A stretch of DNA of 64,000 nt from Albula goreensis (lineage: Eukaryota > Chordata > Actinopteri > Albuliformes > Albulidae), in NCBI GenBank assembly GCA_022829145.1, contig CM040746.1, forward strand, positions 17,175,290 through 17,239,289, read 5' to 3'. The position numbers and the translations under genes were made by a program. The notes beneath the pieces were generated by a model. It did not search any database. It saw only the letters and a program-made list of their open reading frames with translations, and was not told the origin of the DNA. Shown here piece by piece: positions 18,701-41,060 of this stretch; within the stretch, counting starts at the first letter, position 1; each line of letters opens with the position of its first letter.

Positions 18701-21700
18701 GTGGAGATCTCCAAGTCCATGCTTAGCACAGGGTAGACAGTCTTTAGAAACATGTGAGGTGGGTGCACAGATCTTGGTTTATTTTTTAACTGATTGGTGT
18801 TACAATATGCAGTAGGTGATTTTGTACATTGCTTATTTACTATACAACTGCTGTCCCAATATTTACAAATTAATTGACAAAATTAAGTTGATAACGTCAT
18901 TTTATCCTATGCCTCATTGTTTCATAGTTTTCAACACTCAGACCACATAATCTTGTTAGCCAGATTGTTCCTGTACATACAAGTCAGAGGCAGCTTATTC
19001 TGGAAGACTCCAAAGTCTTTGTCAATATTTATTTGTCAATACTGAGGTTCTTCTGAGAGATGTGTCTTATTCTCTATAAAGCTGGAGTAAAACCATATGT
19101 ACTGAGCTTGCTGTGCAATGGCTGCAAGCTGAATGGGAGTTTTATTGGAGGGGATTTATCTGTTGTTTGAGTTCTATATAACACCTTTAACTATGTGGAC
19201 ACAGTTTGAACAGTTTTTATTACGACACATTTCTCCATCCCATCATCATGGGAAATTGTCTGCTCACTTTGTTGCTTGTTTGGGCTTGTATGTGGACTCT
19301 GCAAGTTAAATGAATGGTGTTAAGGCCCATAGATTTTCATCATATGCCTTTACCATGTAGCTTGGCTAATCTGACATAAACACTGTGATAATGTTCATAT
19401 CTACCTCCTAAGCATTCAGATTTTTAATGATGTCTGCCACCGTTGCCAGCCCATACATAGATAGTGGCCACCAGTACAGCTGTCAGGTCATGCTTCTCCT
19501 TTTAAAAAAAGGGGAAGAACACAATGGTCACATCAGTAATTACTGACGTGCCTTCAGATTTTTTGACAAGCAATATAATTTTATTTTTGGTGCATATCAC
19601 TCTCTAAGGTTTTCAGCAGCAGGTAGTATTTCCCTGCCGGTTATCACATACTTGTTTAGAGCAGCATGTATTTTAGGATTATCTGCTTATTCTAGAGGAA
19701 TATTGGCAATGATGAAAGTGTCTGTTGTAATGTCTATTGATGAAGGACGTAATGTCTTCTCTCCAAACATTTGTTTCCAATTACGTCATATCAGGTATCT
19801 TTTGGAAATGTTTGTATTGTGTATTATTATAGAATATTGTTTCATGAAATTACAGCATTGCATGATAGGCCAAAGACTGATGAAATGAAGATGAGGGGCA
19901 GGTCCTGACCAGGGTGCTTCTATGTCCCAGGTGAAGGACTATGTCTGGATCATTGCCAAATGCATTCTGGAAACACAGGTAGGCATAATAATAAATCACA
20001 CATTTACAGTCTTTTTTGAATTCATCATTCCTCATGAGCCTATTCTGAAATCAGTCTTGGAGTTGATTAATTTTTTTAATTTTTGCCGGTTTTCATTTTG
20101 TACTTTTATTTAAATCAAGTGTGTGACCTTTGGTAGCTCAAAAGTATCCAAAGGGGGGACCTGTTTAAAAAGCGTTGCAAATTGTTGACAAAGGGAAGAC
20201 TTGAAGGACAAAATCCCCTCTTTGGCTAATCCGTACAACCAGCCTGTGTTTAAAAATACACTCTGTTTCTAAGGTAATGTGATTTGATTTAAATTAAATG
20301 CATATCATTAAATGCATCAAAATTATTTTCCTCACAGTGATTCATTGCAAGGCCATGGATGGAGACACATTTGACAAATTGCACAAGGATTAAATCAAGT
20401 TTAATATTAAAGTATTGAATTAGATTTATTAGCAGTTTGACCTATGCATAAGGTTTCTTACGTCTCGTGTCCATTTTATTTTATTAAACCAGCCAGGCCT
20501 TTCTCTTTAATTTTTTCTAAATGCAGTTCTATCTCCCACCACTTGGTGTCACACACATGACGGTGCTTACTTGTTTAGCCTATAGTTTCTTCTCTCCCTG
20601 ATCTGGGTCATCGCTGCAGAATAAGGGAGGTCAGCACTCCATTAATTAAAGAGATGCTTTTGAGTGAAGTTGTTAATAAAGAACTTTCATTGCTGAAAGT
20701 GGAGGAATCTAATCATGTTTCCTGTGTTCAAGTGCAAAGCACTGAAAATGAGGAAAAAGTGAGGCAAAGCATAGTAATGAGATCAGCTAAATAGTTACTG
20801 ATGGAATTTATTTAGACCCATTCTGTTGCTGAATGGCAATGGCAAACCCTGGTACCAGAAACAAACACATTTGTTTTTTTGGGGGGTGTTGAGGAGAAGG
20901 TTCAAGCACGTCCTGTTTTTGGTGTGGTTGGTCCTGTTCCTGTACCTGAAGAACATTCTGTAAATAGTTGTTCTCATATTCTACTCTTTGCTGCCCAGTA
21001 GGCTACAGTTACTAAACCTATTCAAGCCTCTAATCACAAGCCGTTTTAGAACGTCCACTTTTCTGGAGCAGCAAAGGATTTATTAGAATATTGAATTATA
21101 ACTTTCCAAGAACTGGCATGGCTTACAATGTCTTATTTCATTAGTGTAGAGCAAATAGAATCAGTTTTACATTCTGAATCTGCCACTGTGTCACCCTCGT
21201 CTTTTTTCATAGAAACACACACCACCAAATACACACAATTACAAGCTTCCCTGAAGCTTTTAACTTAAAATTTTAACTTGCTGACCCATGGTTCACCTAT
21301 GTTTGCTTGCCAAAATTGCCATGACCACTAACCCCCTCCATCCCAACACCTTAGAACCAAAAGTTGAAATGAGCTTTTTCCTCATTATCCTGAATAGTTT
21401 ACAACTGATGCTTGAAGATGTTCCTCTTGTATCCTTTGATTATTATCAAAATAAATGAACTCAATCAGAAGAGAATGTCAGAGCGTAAAGTTGAGGGGTA
21501 CTGAGGCGGATGTCTGCATGACAGTTAAGAAAAGAACTCTATAATCATATAAATGACAACTTTCCTGTGCTGGGTTTGATGAGACAAAAGAAAAAGATGT
21601 GGTCTTTTTATTCCCCTATAAGTGGAGGGATATCTTTAAATCACAATGTGATTGACTTCACTGACCTTTATACTGAGAAAGATTACACTGCCAAGGACCA

Positions 21701-23554
21701 TTATTTTGAACCATTATTTCCCCCATCCCTATTCACTGTGAGCACATCTTATTGGATAGACTGACAAACCAGGAGACAGTGTGTCATACCTGTACCGGCC
21801 TAATTCTACATAAAGTTGTGTACATTATGAGCCTGAAGGCAATGTTCTCTCTTCTTTTTAGGTTTAAACTTTTAGCTGAGTGCCTTAAAGGTACATCTGA
21901 CTGTATTGTTGTGTTTTCAGCTCCTTGGAGAAGCGGAGATGCTAAGAGGTTGTTAAGGCATAATAATGTGCTTTCTGAATTTACCTGATCTGCTAATGGA
22001 TCAAACGAAAGACCTTTTGTTGCTCCCTTTGACCATTTCTGCTAATATAACCCTTGAGAGTATTTATGCCTACATTTATGGCTGCTATTTTGTTCTTACC
22101 TCATTTTAGAATATAACTAGCAGTATCACACATATGTGGTATAGTTGTTATACAATTAAGGTACGCTCTACCTTCTTTTCCATTCCAGTAGATTAAAGGT
22201 GGACATTAATGTAGAAGCACAACCCCCGCCCTCACCCCATTCAGTTTTATGTATCTACTTCTCTTGTGATTGGCTGCAGTAATTCATTGGCACTCTTTAG
22301 GAACTCAGTAGTCTAACTTTTGTTTGTCATATGCTAGAGACTGGCACGTTTCTCTGTTCTCTCAGATTCACAAACTGCCTTCCACCCCATGACATAATTA
22401 CTTTCCCTTAGTTTATGTGCATTTTCACTGTAATGGTGTTCATTTTGTTGCATGTTGTAGCCTACTTGCTGGGTCTAATTGGTCTGAAAGTTGCGGCCTT
22501 TTGATAAGTGTGACTGAAGGGTATACTGTGATGCATACAGCCCTCTCATGTCTTCACCATGTTAATCTTTTTTATTGTTAGCTATTGCTTGTCCCTGAAA
22601 TTGCTTCACTGTGTAGAAATTGTTCACCTGCAATGTTGGCTTTAAACTACATTGGGTTTCATTAATTGATAAAGCCAGGTTTTTGCCTCTGGGAAAGGAC
22701 CCTGCCAGATAGCTATAATAATTATGGATGTACTGGCTGTGCATGATCGTTGTTTGAGAAATGTTGTGCAGAGACAGGGAGTGTATCTCAACGCGAGTGC
22801 TTGAGCCTCCAAGTCACGTCCTCCACAGAAGTACAAGATGAGGTTGCTAGAAAAGCAAAAAACGGTACCAGTTTCCCCCAGTGTGTATCTTCAGAGCCTC
22901 TTCCAGTCCTTCACTTCTCTCTTGTGTCCCCAGATGTCACTGGATTTGCTGTCACATCTCACTGTGGCTGGATCTGTCAGCCAAGATGGACCATAGGAGG
23001 ACTGAAGTTACGGGAGGATTGTTGGACTTGGGGACTGAGGATTGTGGGGATCTTGACATTTGATAGGGCTGCTGGTGCATGAGAAAGTTGAGGAGAGTGG
23101 CAGATTGGCGGATTATTGGAAGACAAATGGAGCAGAGTGTAATGAGTTTGTCCGCACACAAAAGCAAACTTGGCTTGTGGGAGGGTTAATCGATGGTGTG
23201 CATCTTCCCGCTGGGCATGGCTCTCGGGCCAATCGATGCGAACGTATGACCCCCATGGGGTACCTCACGGCAGCCCTGTGCTCCGAGAGAAATAATCCCC
23301 AACTGCACTGAGACACATGAGCAGAGGAGACCAGAGCAGTGGCTAGAGTTTGAAATAAGAGACCCTGAATGAAGACATCAGGTATATAACGTTTTATTGC
23401 TGAAACACATAAATAATTTGATTCTAGAAAAAGTATTTTAAAGCAAGGCCCTGCATTAAAAACGTTAAAACATAATCAGATCAGTAATTATGCCCCTCTT
23501 CCAGTCCACGTCCTATATTGCGGTCATTCCTCACCTACATGAACCTCTGGCTGA
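12786..23554. other. Intergenic, no gene found
   Basis: About 10.8 kb downstream of hmmr. Open frames are all under about 110 codons, lack domains and do not chain into exons. Apart from a short ATT microsatellite at 16172-16200 and a G-rich patch near 15165-15197, I see only AT-rich unique sequence. Confidence 0.7.
16172..16200. repeat. (ATT)n microsatellite
   Basis: TATTATTATTATTACTATTA pattern, with one interruption. Confidence 0.9.
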
Positions 23555-23581
23555 TGTGTGTGTGTGTGTGTGTGTGTGTGT
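23555..23581. repeat. (TG)n microsatellite
   Basis: About 13 uninterrupted TG units. Confidence 0.95.
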
Positions 23582-24505
23582 ATTCAGTTGTAGTAATGGG
23601 GCCTCAAGGCTGATTCAGTCTGCAGAGGGACACCTCCGGACAGCATGATCTGAATTAATAACTATGCCTTCTGATCTCTCTCTGCCTCTCAGCAATGCGC
23701 ACATTCCTAGCACTGAAATAATTATTGGGGTCATGTACAGCTTGTTACGGGTAAACCAATGACCAAAGACAGAAAGAAATAATAATGGTATTGACACAGA
23801 TCCCAGGTAAGTGTGGGTCTTCCTCAACAATGTCCCTATATGGAGAAATATGGTTGGGTGTTTTTTGGGTTATGTGATGCCTGAATTGGTGGCTGAGATT
23901 TGGGGGTTGCCAGCAAGAAGATGTGGGAGTATGCTCTGGGGAAGGGGGTGGGGGATCAGGGAGAGGGGGATAGATGGACTATGTGGGTCATGATCTTATG
24001 TTCTTCTCCCTCAGGAAGTTGAACTTATGTGTTTAGGACACCTTTTCCCTCTGTCTCATTAGAAGGCCCATGCTGTCCGAACAATCCATATTTTGGTCAT
24101 GAAAATGGATAAGCAAAAGGGATCGATTTAGCTGGCCTGGCTGTCATGGATCAATAATGCTAACATAATGCCACTCTTTTGATATCAAATGTACATATCT
24201 GAGGGGAGCGCTATTGACCCTCCATGCACAGTGTGGTGACTCCACAGATGTATGTGCTGGTGTTGAGAACAATGAGGGTCTGTGTGGTAGGATTCACCAT
24301 GCGTTAACTCACATGGACATAGCCACCATGCTGCTCCTGGCTTTGGCCTGGTATGTTTATGTAGTCCATTGGGTATTAGACATATATGTTCTTGTTTCCA
24401 AGGTCACAAGGGTTACCAAGGTCTCAAGCTGTAAGGCAAAGAGGAGTCTATCTTAGATACATGAATGTTTGATATTAACTATTCAAGAACCCAGGGGAAG
24501 GTTTG

Positions 24506-24507
<2 letters not shown>
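23582..24507. other. Intergenic, nothing recognised
   Basis: Unique sequence between two microsatellites. Short open frames only, no homology recognised. Confidence 0.65.
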
Positions 24508-24577
<70 letters not shown>

Positions 24578-24579
24578 AT

Positions 24580-24626
<47 letters not shown>

Positions 24627-24629
24627 CAT
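24508..24629. repeat. (AT)n tract containing an inverted repeat
   Basis: Long AT dinucleotide array. TGTATGTGTA at 24569-24578 and its exact complement TACACATACA at 24619-24628 flank the second half, so that part could fold as a long hairpin or cruciform. The IYIYIY open frames here are repeat artefacts. Confidence 0.95.
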
Positions 24630-34970
<10,341 letters not shown>

Positions 34971-35350
34971 ATGGAGGGAAGAGAGGAACTGATTTGCGCT
35001 CCCTCAGACGAGATTAAATTACCCCCCTCGCCTCCTGTTCTGCCCGAGCTGAGGTGCGCACCATGGGGCTGCCCAGTTCCCGGCTGAACCCTGTCATTTC
35101 TCAGCTGTCAGGTCCCGTTATGCGTGGCGCCGGCTCCGCGCGTACCAACCGCCATAAACAGCGTCTGGCAAGCCGCTGTCTGATTCATTATCTCCTGCAA
35201 AATAACAGGAGTCCACTGCCCCAAGCATGCCGTTCCACAGTCTCACCCCCAAACCACCGTTTTCACCCCGGCCGTCAGGGGACTGTGCATTTCAATATAA
35301 TCAGCGACTGCCGAAAGATAATATTTAAAGAGAATTGGAAAGGGAGAATT
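34971..35350. promoter_or_regulatory. CpG-rich block, possible enhancer or unannotated promoter
   Basis: Unlike its AT-rich neighbours, this stretch is rich in GC and CpG (for example GGCGCCGGCTCCGCGCG near 35128). It includes GATTAAATTA and a 99-codon open frame at 35054-35353 whose second ATG sits in a Kozak-like GCACCATGG. The frame has no signal peptide or domain that I recognise. I lean towards a conserved regulatory block, but a first exon cannot be excluded. Confidence 0.3.
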
Positions 35351-38300
35351 TGAGGATTTTTAAAATTTGAATGCTTCCAGGTGCCCCCTCCCTCCCTCCC
35401 TTCCACCCTAGACTCCTCCCAAATCTTCACCATGACACCCAGTGCAATCATGTTAAATATGATAGTCTTTGTAGCAGCCTGAATGCCAGTCTACCAGCAT
35501 ATAATGTTATACTGGTGTTAAGGTGTCTCTTTGAGGAGCTGAATGTCAGAAAATGGGACAGCTTTGGAGAAGATGACATGAGAGACGACGTGCAGGAAAT
35601 CCATGTGTTTGAAACGACGCTGCTCCAATGATCAGACAAGAGCAGAGTTAATTTTTCAAGCACAGGTTAGGGGAAGAGCTGCTCAACACCAACAGCATAT
35701 TAAGGTATCTGAATGCATAATATATAAATAAATATATTATTCATAAGATTCCAGTATAAATAAAATCGTAATTAAAAATGCATAAGAACAAATGACAAAT
35801 AAAATAAAGCACTTGGCAGAAAAGCGAACTGAGGACTTCACTAGCTTGCACCAGCGCTGTTAAACATTTCAAATTCACAGAGAAGCTAAAGAAAAACACA
35901 AACAAATTTTGTTTTTGACATTTGATTTTATGCTGGTATGTGTGAAAATAAGCATTAAGATGAGTTCCTGTTTAAGCAACACTGAAAACATGCCTGAGCT
36001 GTGAGGGTAATAGCCCTCTTGTCAAGACAACGAACGCAACTCCAGTTCACATCAATCAAGGCAAACGGATATCAAAGGGCTAATTAGCATGCAAGACATG
36101 CCTATGTTCAATTCACAAACTGCCCATGAGTCTAACGTTAATGAAGACCATCAAAAGGATTATGCTGGGCATCTCAGCCATTTGTTTTCTGACTAGCAAT
36201 ATGTCAAGACTGATCATAATTACATTTTTATGCTTTCGTGGAGTAAATCAATGAAACCCACCTATCTTTTGTTACGTTTCACACAATGATGTACAATGAT
36301 TCAGAGGTTATTTAGACCTCTGGGACACGTCTGGACTGTGCATTGCCATTCTCCAACAGCGGATGAGACCTACAGCAGAGGATGAGACCGTGAGAGAAGG
36401 CCCTTCATTAGAATTCAGTTTCATTTCACATCAAAGGCCATTTTTCAAGTCTGGTGATACTGTTAATGAAATATTCCAATTCATTTTCCTTTTCGGGTTC
36501 TTTTATTCGGCCATTTTATCTTACCCTTTCAATAAAAAATAAAGAATATTGAATTGTAAAAATGGGTGGTTTAATAGGTTGCTTTATACATTTTTTAATG
36601 TTTACATTTTGTTTTGGATCCTTGTCATTGGGTTCGCTCTTTTTAAAGTTATCAGAAATTCAATTAAACCTTTTTCTGCAGAACAAATAAAAAATTCAGT
36701 GATCATCTGGTTCCCAAAAACAGATTGTGTGAGCAAACAAACAAAGCACAACACAAACTTCATGAAAACTACCTGCAGGATGTAAAGCTGGGTCCCCCAA
36801 ACCACAAAACCCACATAGGTGACACACATTGCCCCTTTTCTGCAGGTGCATGTGAGAAGGCCATGGGTCTGGGCCAGTTTAGCTCTTCTCATGCACACAC
36901 ATTAAACACTCCACTCCTGGAGGTGCTCTGCCCAGTGAATATCGCACACTCTCTCTGCAGACTCACAATACTTCTTTATAATGACCCGGTCCGGTTTTCT
37001 CTGGTGTTGAGGTGCTAACAACTTTGTCAAACCCTGTTTTCATTTGCCACTTGGATGAGAGAACCTCATCAATAATGCACACATTTTCTTGCTGAATCCC
37101 ACTGTTTTTATTATTATTATTATTATTTGTTCTCCATTCACAGTGCGAGTCCCCTTGGGTGGAATTGTGAAATTGCCTTTGGCTGTTAAACACCCGCAGG
37201 TACGGACAACAGAGGAGTGTTTATCATCAGGGATATTACTTCCTCCCAAGTGTGCATATGAATATTGGTTATGTATGGCTCCATAGAGCCTACAAGGAGA
37301 GCAGTGATGGGGTCTTGTTTGCAGTGTCCCACCCAGTGCTTGGCTCCATAATCAATGTGTATGCACCTGTGTACACTGGACAGGAAACACACAGTCAGGG
37401 ATGTCCAACCTTAGGGGGTTATAGTTCACCTTTTCCTCCTTTTTAGAGCCCTTCCTTACATATTGTCACGTTGTTGGTTCCCTGTTTTTCTGCTCCCTTT
37501 AGACTGTTACTTATCAGCAGCTCTAAATTGCCTCAGATATGTTTAACTGATGCATTATAGGAGTGGGGGTAGTGTTTGTTTACAGTGAAAAACTATCAAT
37601 CATACAAAGAGTGTTCTTACAGAACACAACTAATTTGGCTGCTTTGAGAAATGGACCAGGCTTGAGAAATCAACTCACCAGCTGGTAAATGATTGAAGAT
37701 GAAAGACGCCAAACTGCCTTTTCTGAACTCCAAAAATCTGGATCAGTTTTGTATGGGTTTATGTACATATGCATGCACTTAATGGACCGGAAATTAACAA
37801 TAATTTTTCCCAAGAGCAGTTTTGCTTCTTGAGATTGTGTGAATAATTGGTTCCGTTCTGTTGCATTATGAGTTATCAACATGTATGAGTACACATCCCC
37901 TTTCCTCCCTGTTCTCCTCTTGTACAATTTTGACTTTGACGTCCACTGTGATTTAAATTGCACATGAGCACATTCACCCTCACCATGTGGTCCACCTGAC
38001 ACAGGGTGGTATGGTCTTTTTGGCCTGCCTGTTTCATTTGTTTGAAGAATGTTATTGAAACACAGCATGGGATGCTTTTGAAGTAATGTTACTCAAATGG
38101 GAATTTAAGCCTCCATCATTTTTTTCCCTCTGTGTCTAAAAATACAGATTTTTTTATGAATGTTACTGTCTAGTTTATGATGTCTTTGCTCCTTTATCTT
38201 TTCTCATGTCCTCCACATACAATTATCAGATCCTTGGTCCATGCTAACAAATTGGAAGTATCATCACTGCATTCCTGTTGGCTCCCGATTAAGTGTATGC

Positions 38301-39660
38301 CAATGGGGAATTTGAATAACTGTTTCACCTCATGATAGGGTGTGGCCAACATAGCATGTGCATGATGAAAATTAGCCTGATGATGAATACATAAACATAC
38401 AGAAAAATATTGCAGTTCAGATCAATCTGCTAGGAATTTAATTTTACTGCCAATAGGTGGCAGTATTGCACTTGAGTTGATGTTGCCATTTTGAAGCTTA
38501 TTCAAATGTATAATATTGATGTATATATTTGTAAAAAATTGGGTATATTTCAGTGTATTGGCTGTTATTGGCCTCAGCTGACAACTAGTCAACAATTGTT
38601 GACAGCCAGTCCAAGACAGATATATAGATGCATCTTTGAACATAATTCCAATCAGGTGTGCCACATGAATCAATGTCTATTGTTCAGTAATAGTCTCAAG
38701 TAGATTTTGCCCTCAGTACTGCAGTCAATAGCCACACAAGCTCAACACTTTTACTGGCAGAAAGTGCTGTATATCAGACTGATATTAAACATCAATTTTC
38801 TGGTCACTGATTGGGTAAGAGGCAGTTAACCTCACCTGACAGAGTTTCCTTGTGACATGGATGACATCAATTTGTCCGTAGCTGAAGTTGTCACAGAGTC
38901 ATCTAGAATTGGTTTATAGGGAAAATATATGTTTTCTCAACAAATTGTCTGTCCCTTGAAGTATCACAGGTATTTCACTGGAGCCAGTATTTTTGGGAAG
39001 CAACCAAGCCACATTCATTAACTTGCATATCATATATCATTGCAGATTCCTTTAAAATAAAGTTCCATCTGAAATAGTCTGGCTCTGGATGTAAAGATTC
39101 CTATCACCCCTTGGGGTCAGTGCACTGTCTTCCCTATTAAACTAATGTAATTACAGGTGTTACCTTTTATTATACAGTGCTTTGTGGAACATTATTACTT
39201 GCATGATCTGACTGAACCTTATGTGCCTAAGCACACATTCACTCATTTACAGCATTCACCAAATTGTGAATTCTTGGTGACCCCACAAAGTCATAAAACA
39301 CAGTTGGTCATCTCATTAATTAAGTTCAATTCCAGGGTTCAGATTCAATTCAAGGGCATAGATTCAGTTCTGTCTCTTTTAACTAAGGTGTTACGACTTC
39401 ACTGCTCTTTTGTGTCTATTATTCCTAGTTTGGACTTCTAGCTGATTTCAATTTATTTTAGTTTTTTATCTTAATTTTAATTTTGCTGTGAAACTCCTTG
39501 GGATTTGTGCATTAAGATCATTTTGACTCCAGCCCAGTTGCTATTCCGTGGTTTGAGTCCTTGGGGTTAGAGTGATTCATAAAGTCAAAGATCTGAGAGA
39601 TGGATTAGGATGAGTCTACCATTAAATTTTCTCAGATAGTTCCTCTTAAAAAGATTTGTT
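35351..39660. other. Intergenic, no gene found
   Basis: A (TTA)n tract is at 37108-37127. No domain-bearing frame. Open frames of up to 132 codons on the minus strand at 37670-38068 look random. Confidence 0.6.
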
Positions 39661-39980
39661 TTGTTTATAAAAATTGAAACAGAATAGGAAATTATGACTG
39701 CAAACCTTTTGGGAGAAAGATAAGAGGAAATGTCCCAATTTAATGAATCAATTGTGTGGGAGTAGAGAATTAATTATGCAGCTAAATATTGCTCATTGAA
39801 ATGGGCAATGAAATTAAAATGGAGCCAATCAGGTGGAGACAAAAAGGTACTTAATTTAGCATTTAAATGGAATCCCAAGGAAAACTTAATTCATTATATT
39901 GGGCAATAAAAAGTAGTTGTTGAAAATTAATTCCTTTTATTCTAATCTGTAATTAATAATAAAAGCATGCAGCAAAATGC
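39661..39980. promoter_or_regulatory. Candidate conserved non-coding element A (homeodomain-type sites)
   Basis: Dense in AATTAATTA-type homeodomain sites (AGAATTAATTATGCAGC near 39766), plus GAAATTATGA and GCCAATCAGG, a CCAAT-like site. This texture is typical of vertebrate developmental enhancers. Shares an 85-bp spaced pattern with element B. Confidence 0.3.
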
Positions 39981-40620
39981 CGTCATTCCGAGAGAGAGAG
40001 ATCTAATTCCAAGCACAAAAGTTAGCCTGAGGCCATAGAGGTCAAAGTCACTAGTGGTGAAAACTACCAAGATTCAAACCTTTGGATGGAGTAACATTGA
40101 ATTTAAATTGGAAGAAACAATCCCTTTTCCACGACACAACTGTAGGCCAAAACTATGCATTAGACTAGCTTCAGAATAGGAATCGATCAAACTTTGTTTC
40201 AGGTGAAGCTGGATGTGCGATGGCATGGAACACAGCATTGACCCTATCTAGACAAGTTTTATTTCGTCCTCACTTTTTTGTAATACAGTAGAAAGTCTCT
40301 TGTGCAATGTTATCTGTTCTCTCGCTCTCCATTCCACACCTGTGAGATTAAAATCAAGATCACAGTTTGCAGAGGAACATGAGCTTGGCAATTTGAATTA
40401 AATGAATTTTCAAAGGGAATTACATATGACAGCTGAGCAACTGTTGATCTGTTTTTTTTTTACTTTTTCCTCAAATGAGATCAGGGTTAGGTGTGAAGAT
40501 GATACTAGTTAAGTGGTCATTCTGTCTGAGGTGGATTGAAAGACTGAAGTTACTGATTCTCACCCCTTTCCAAGAGCCTTCCACCACTTTTCCCCACTAA
40601 AACAGAAACAAACAACACAG

Positions 40621-41060
40621 AGGTAATTAGAATACCAAATTATGAACACCAACCTTTTTGAAAATGAGAGGAGCAAACATTCCGTTTAACAAATGAAGGA
40701 TAATGAAGTTGGCAGAATTAATTATATGGTTAATGCCGCTAGTATGAAAGTTTACAGCAGAAAGATTGTTCCCCTATTGAATAAAAACAGACAGCTATGC
40801 TTTAATTGAATCATTTGCCAAAGCTGGCAGTCAAATTAATATAAGATAGTCATTTGAATTAAAACTCAAATGTATGTTTTTGTCTAATTTTTATTTCTGA
40901 TTCAGATGGCCAGCAATGGGTAATTGTGACATCTTTGAAAATAACTCATTTGGAGGTTTTTAAATTGGGCAATTGAAATGATATTACTGATTTATCAATG
41001 GGCTGGCAATGGGATTATAATAATACTAATGATCATTTTGTGGTCAAGTTAAACTGACAT
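40621..41060. promoter_or_regulatory. Candidate conserved non-coding element B, related to A
   Basis: AGAATACCAAATTATGA at 40629 and AGAATTAATTAT at 40714 have the same spacing, 85 bp, as the matching blocks in element A, and the CAACCTTTT box is shared. Further AATTAAT and GGGCAATTGAAAT motifs follow. Homology to A is suggested by eye only. Confidence 0.3.

Noticed and set aside
35054-35353. Possible neuropeptide precursor because of KQRLASRCLIHYLLQNNRS
   Set aside because: Faintly recalls amylin-like QRLANFLVH, but there is no signal peptide, no disulphide ring and no dibasic-flanked amidation site in the right place.
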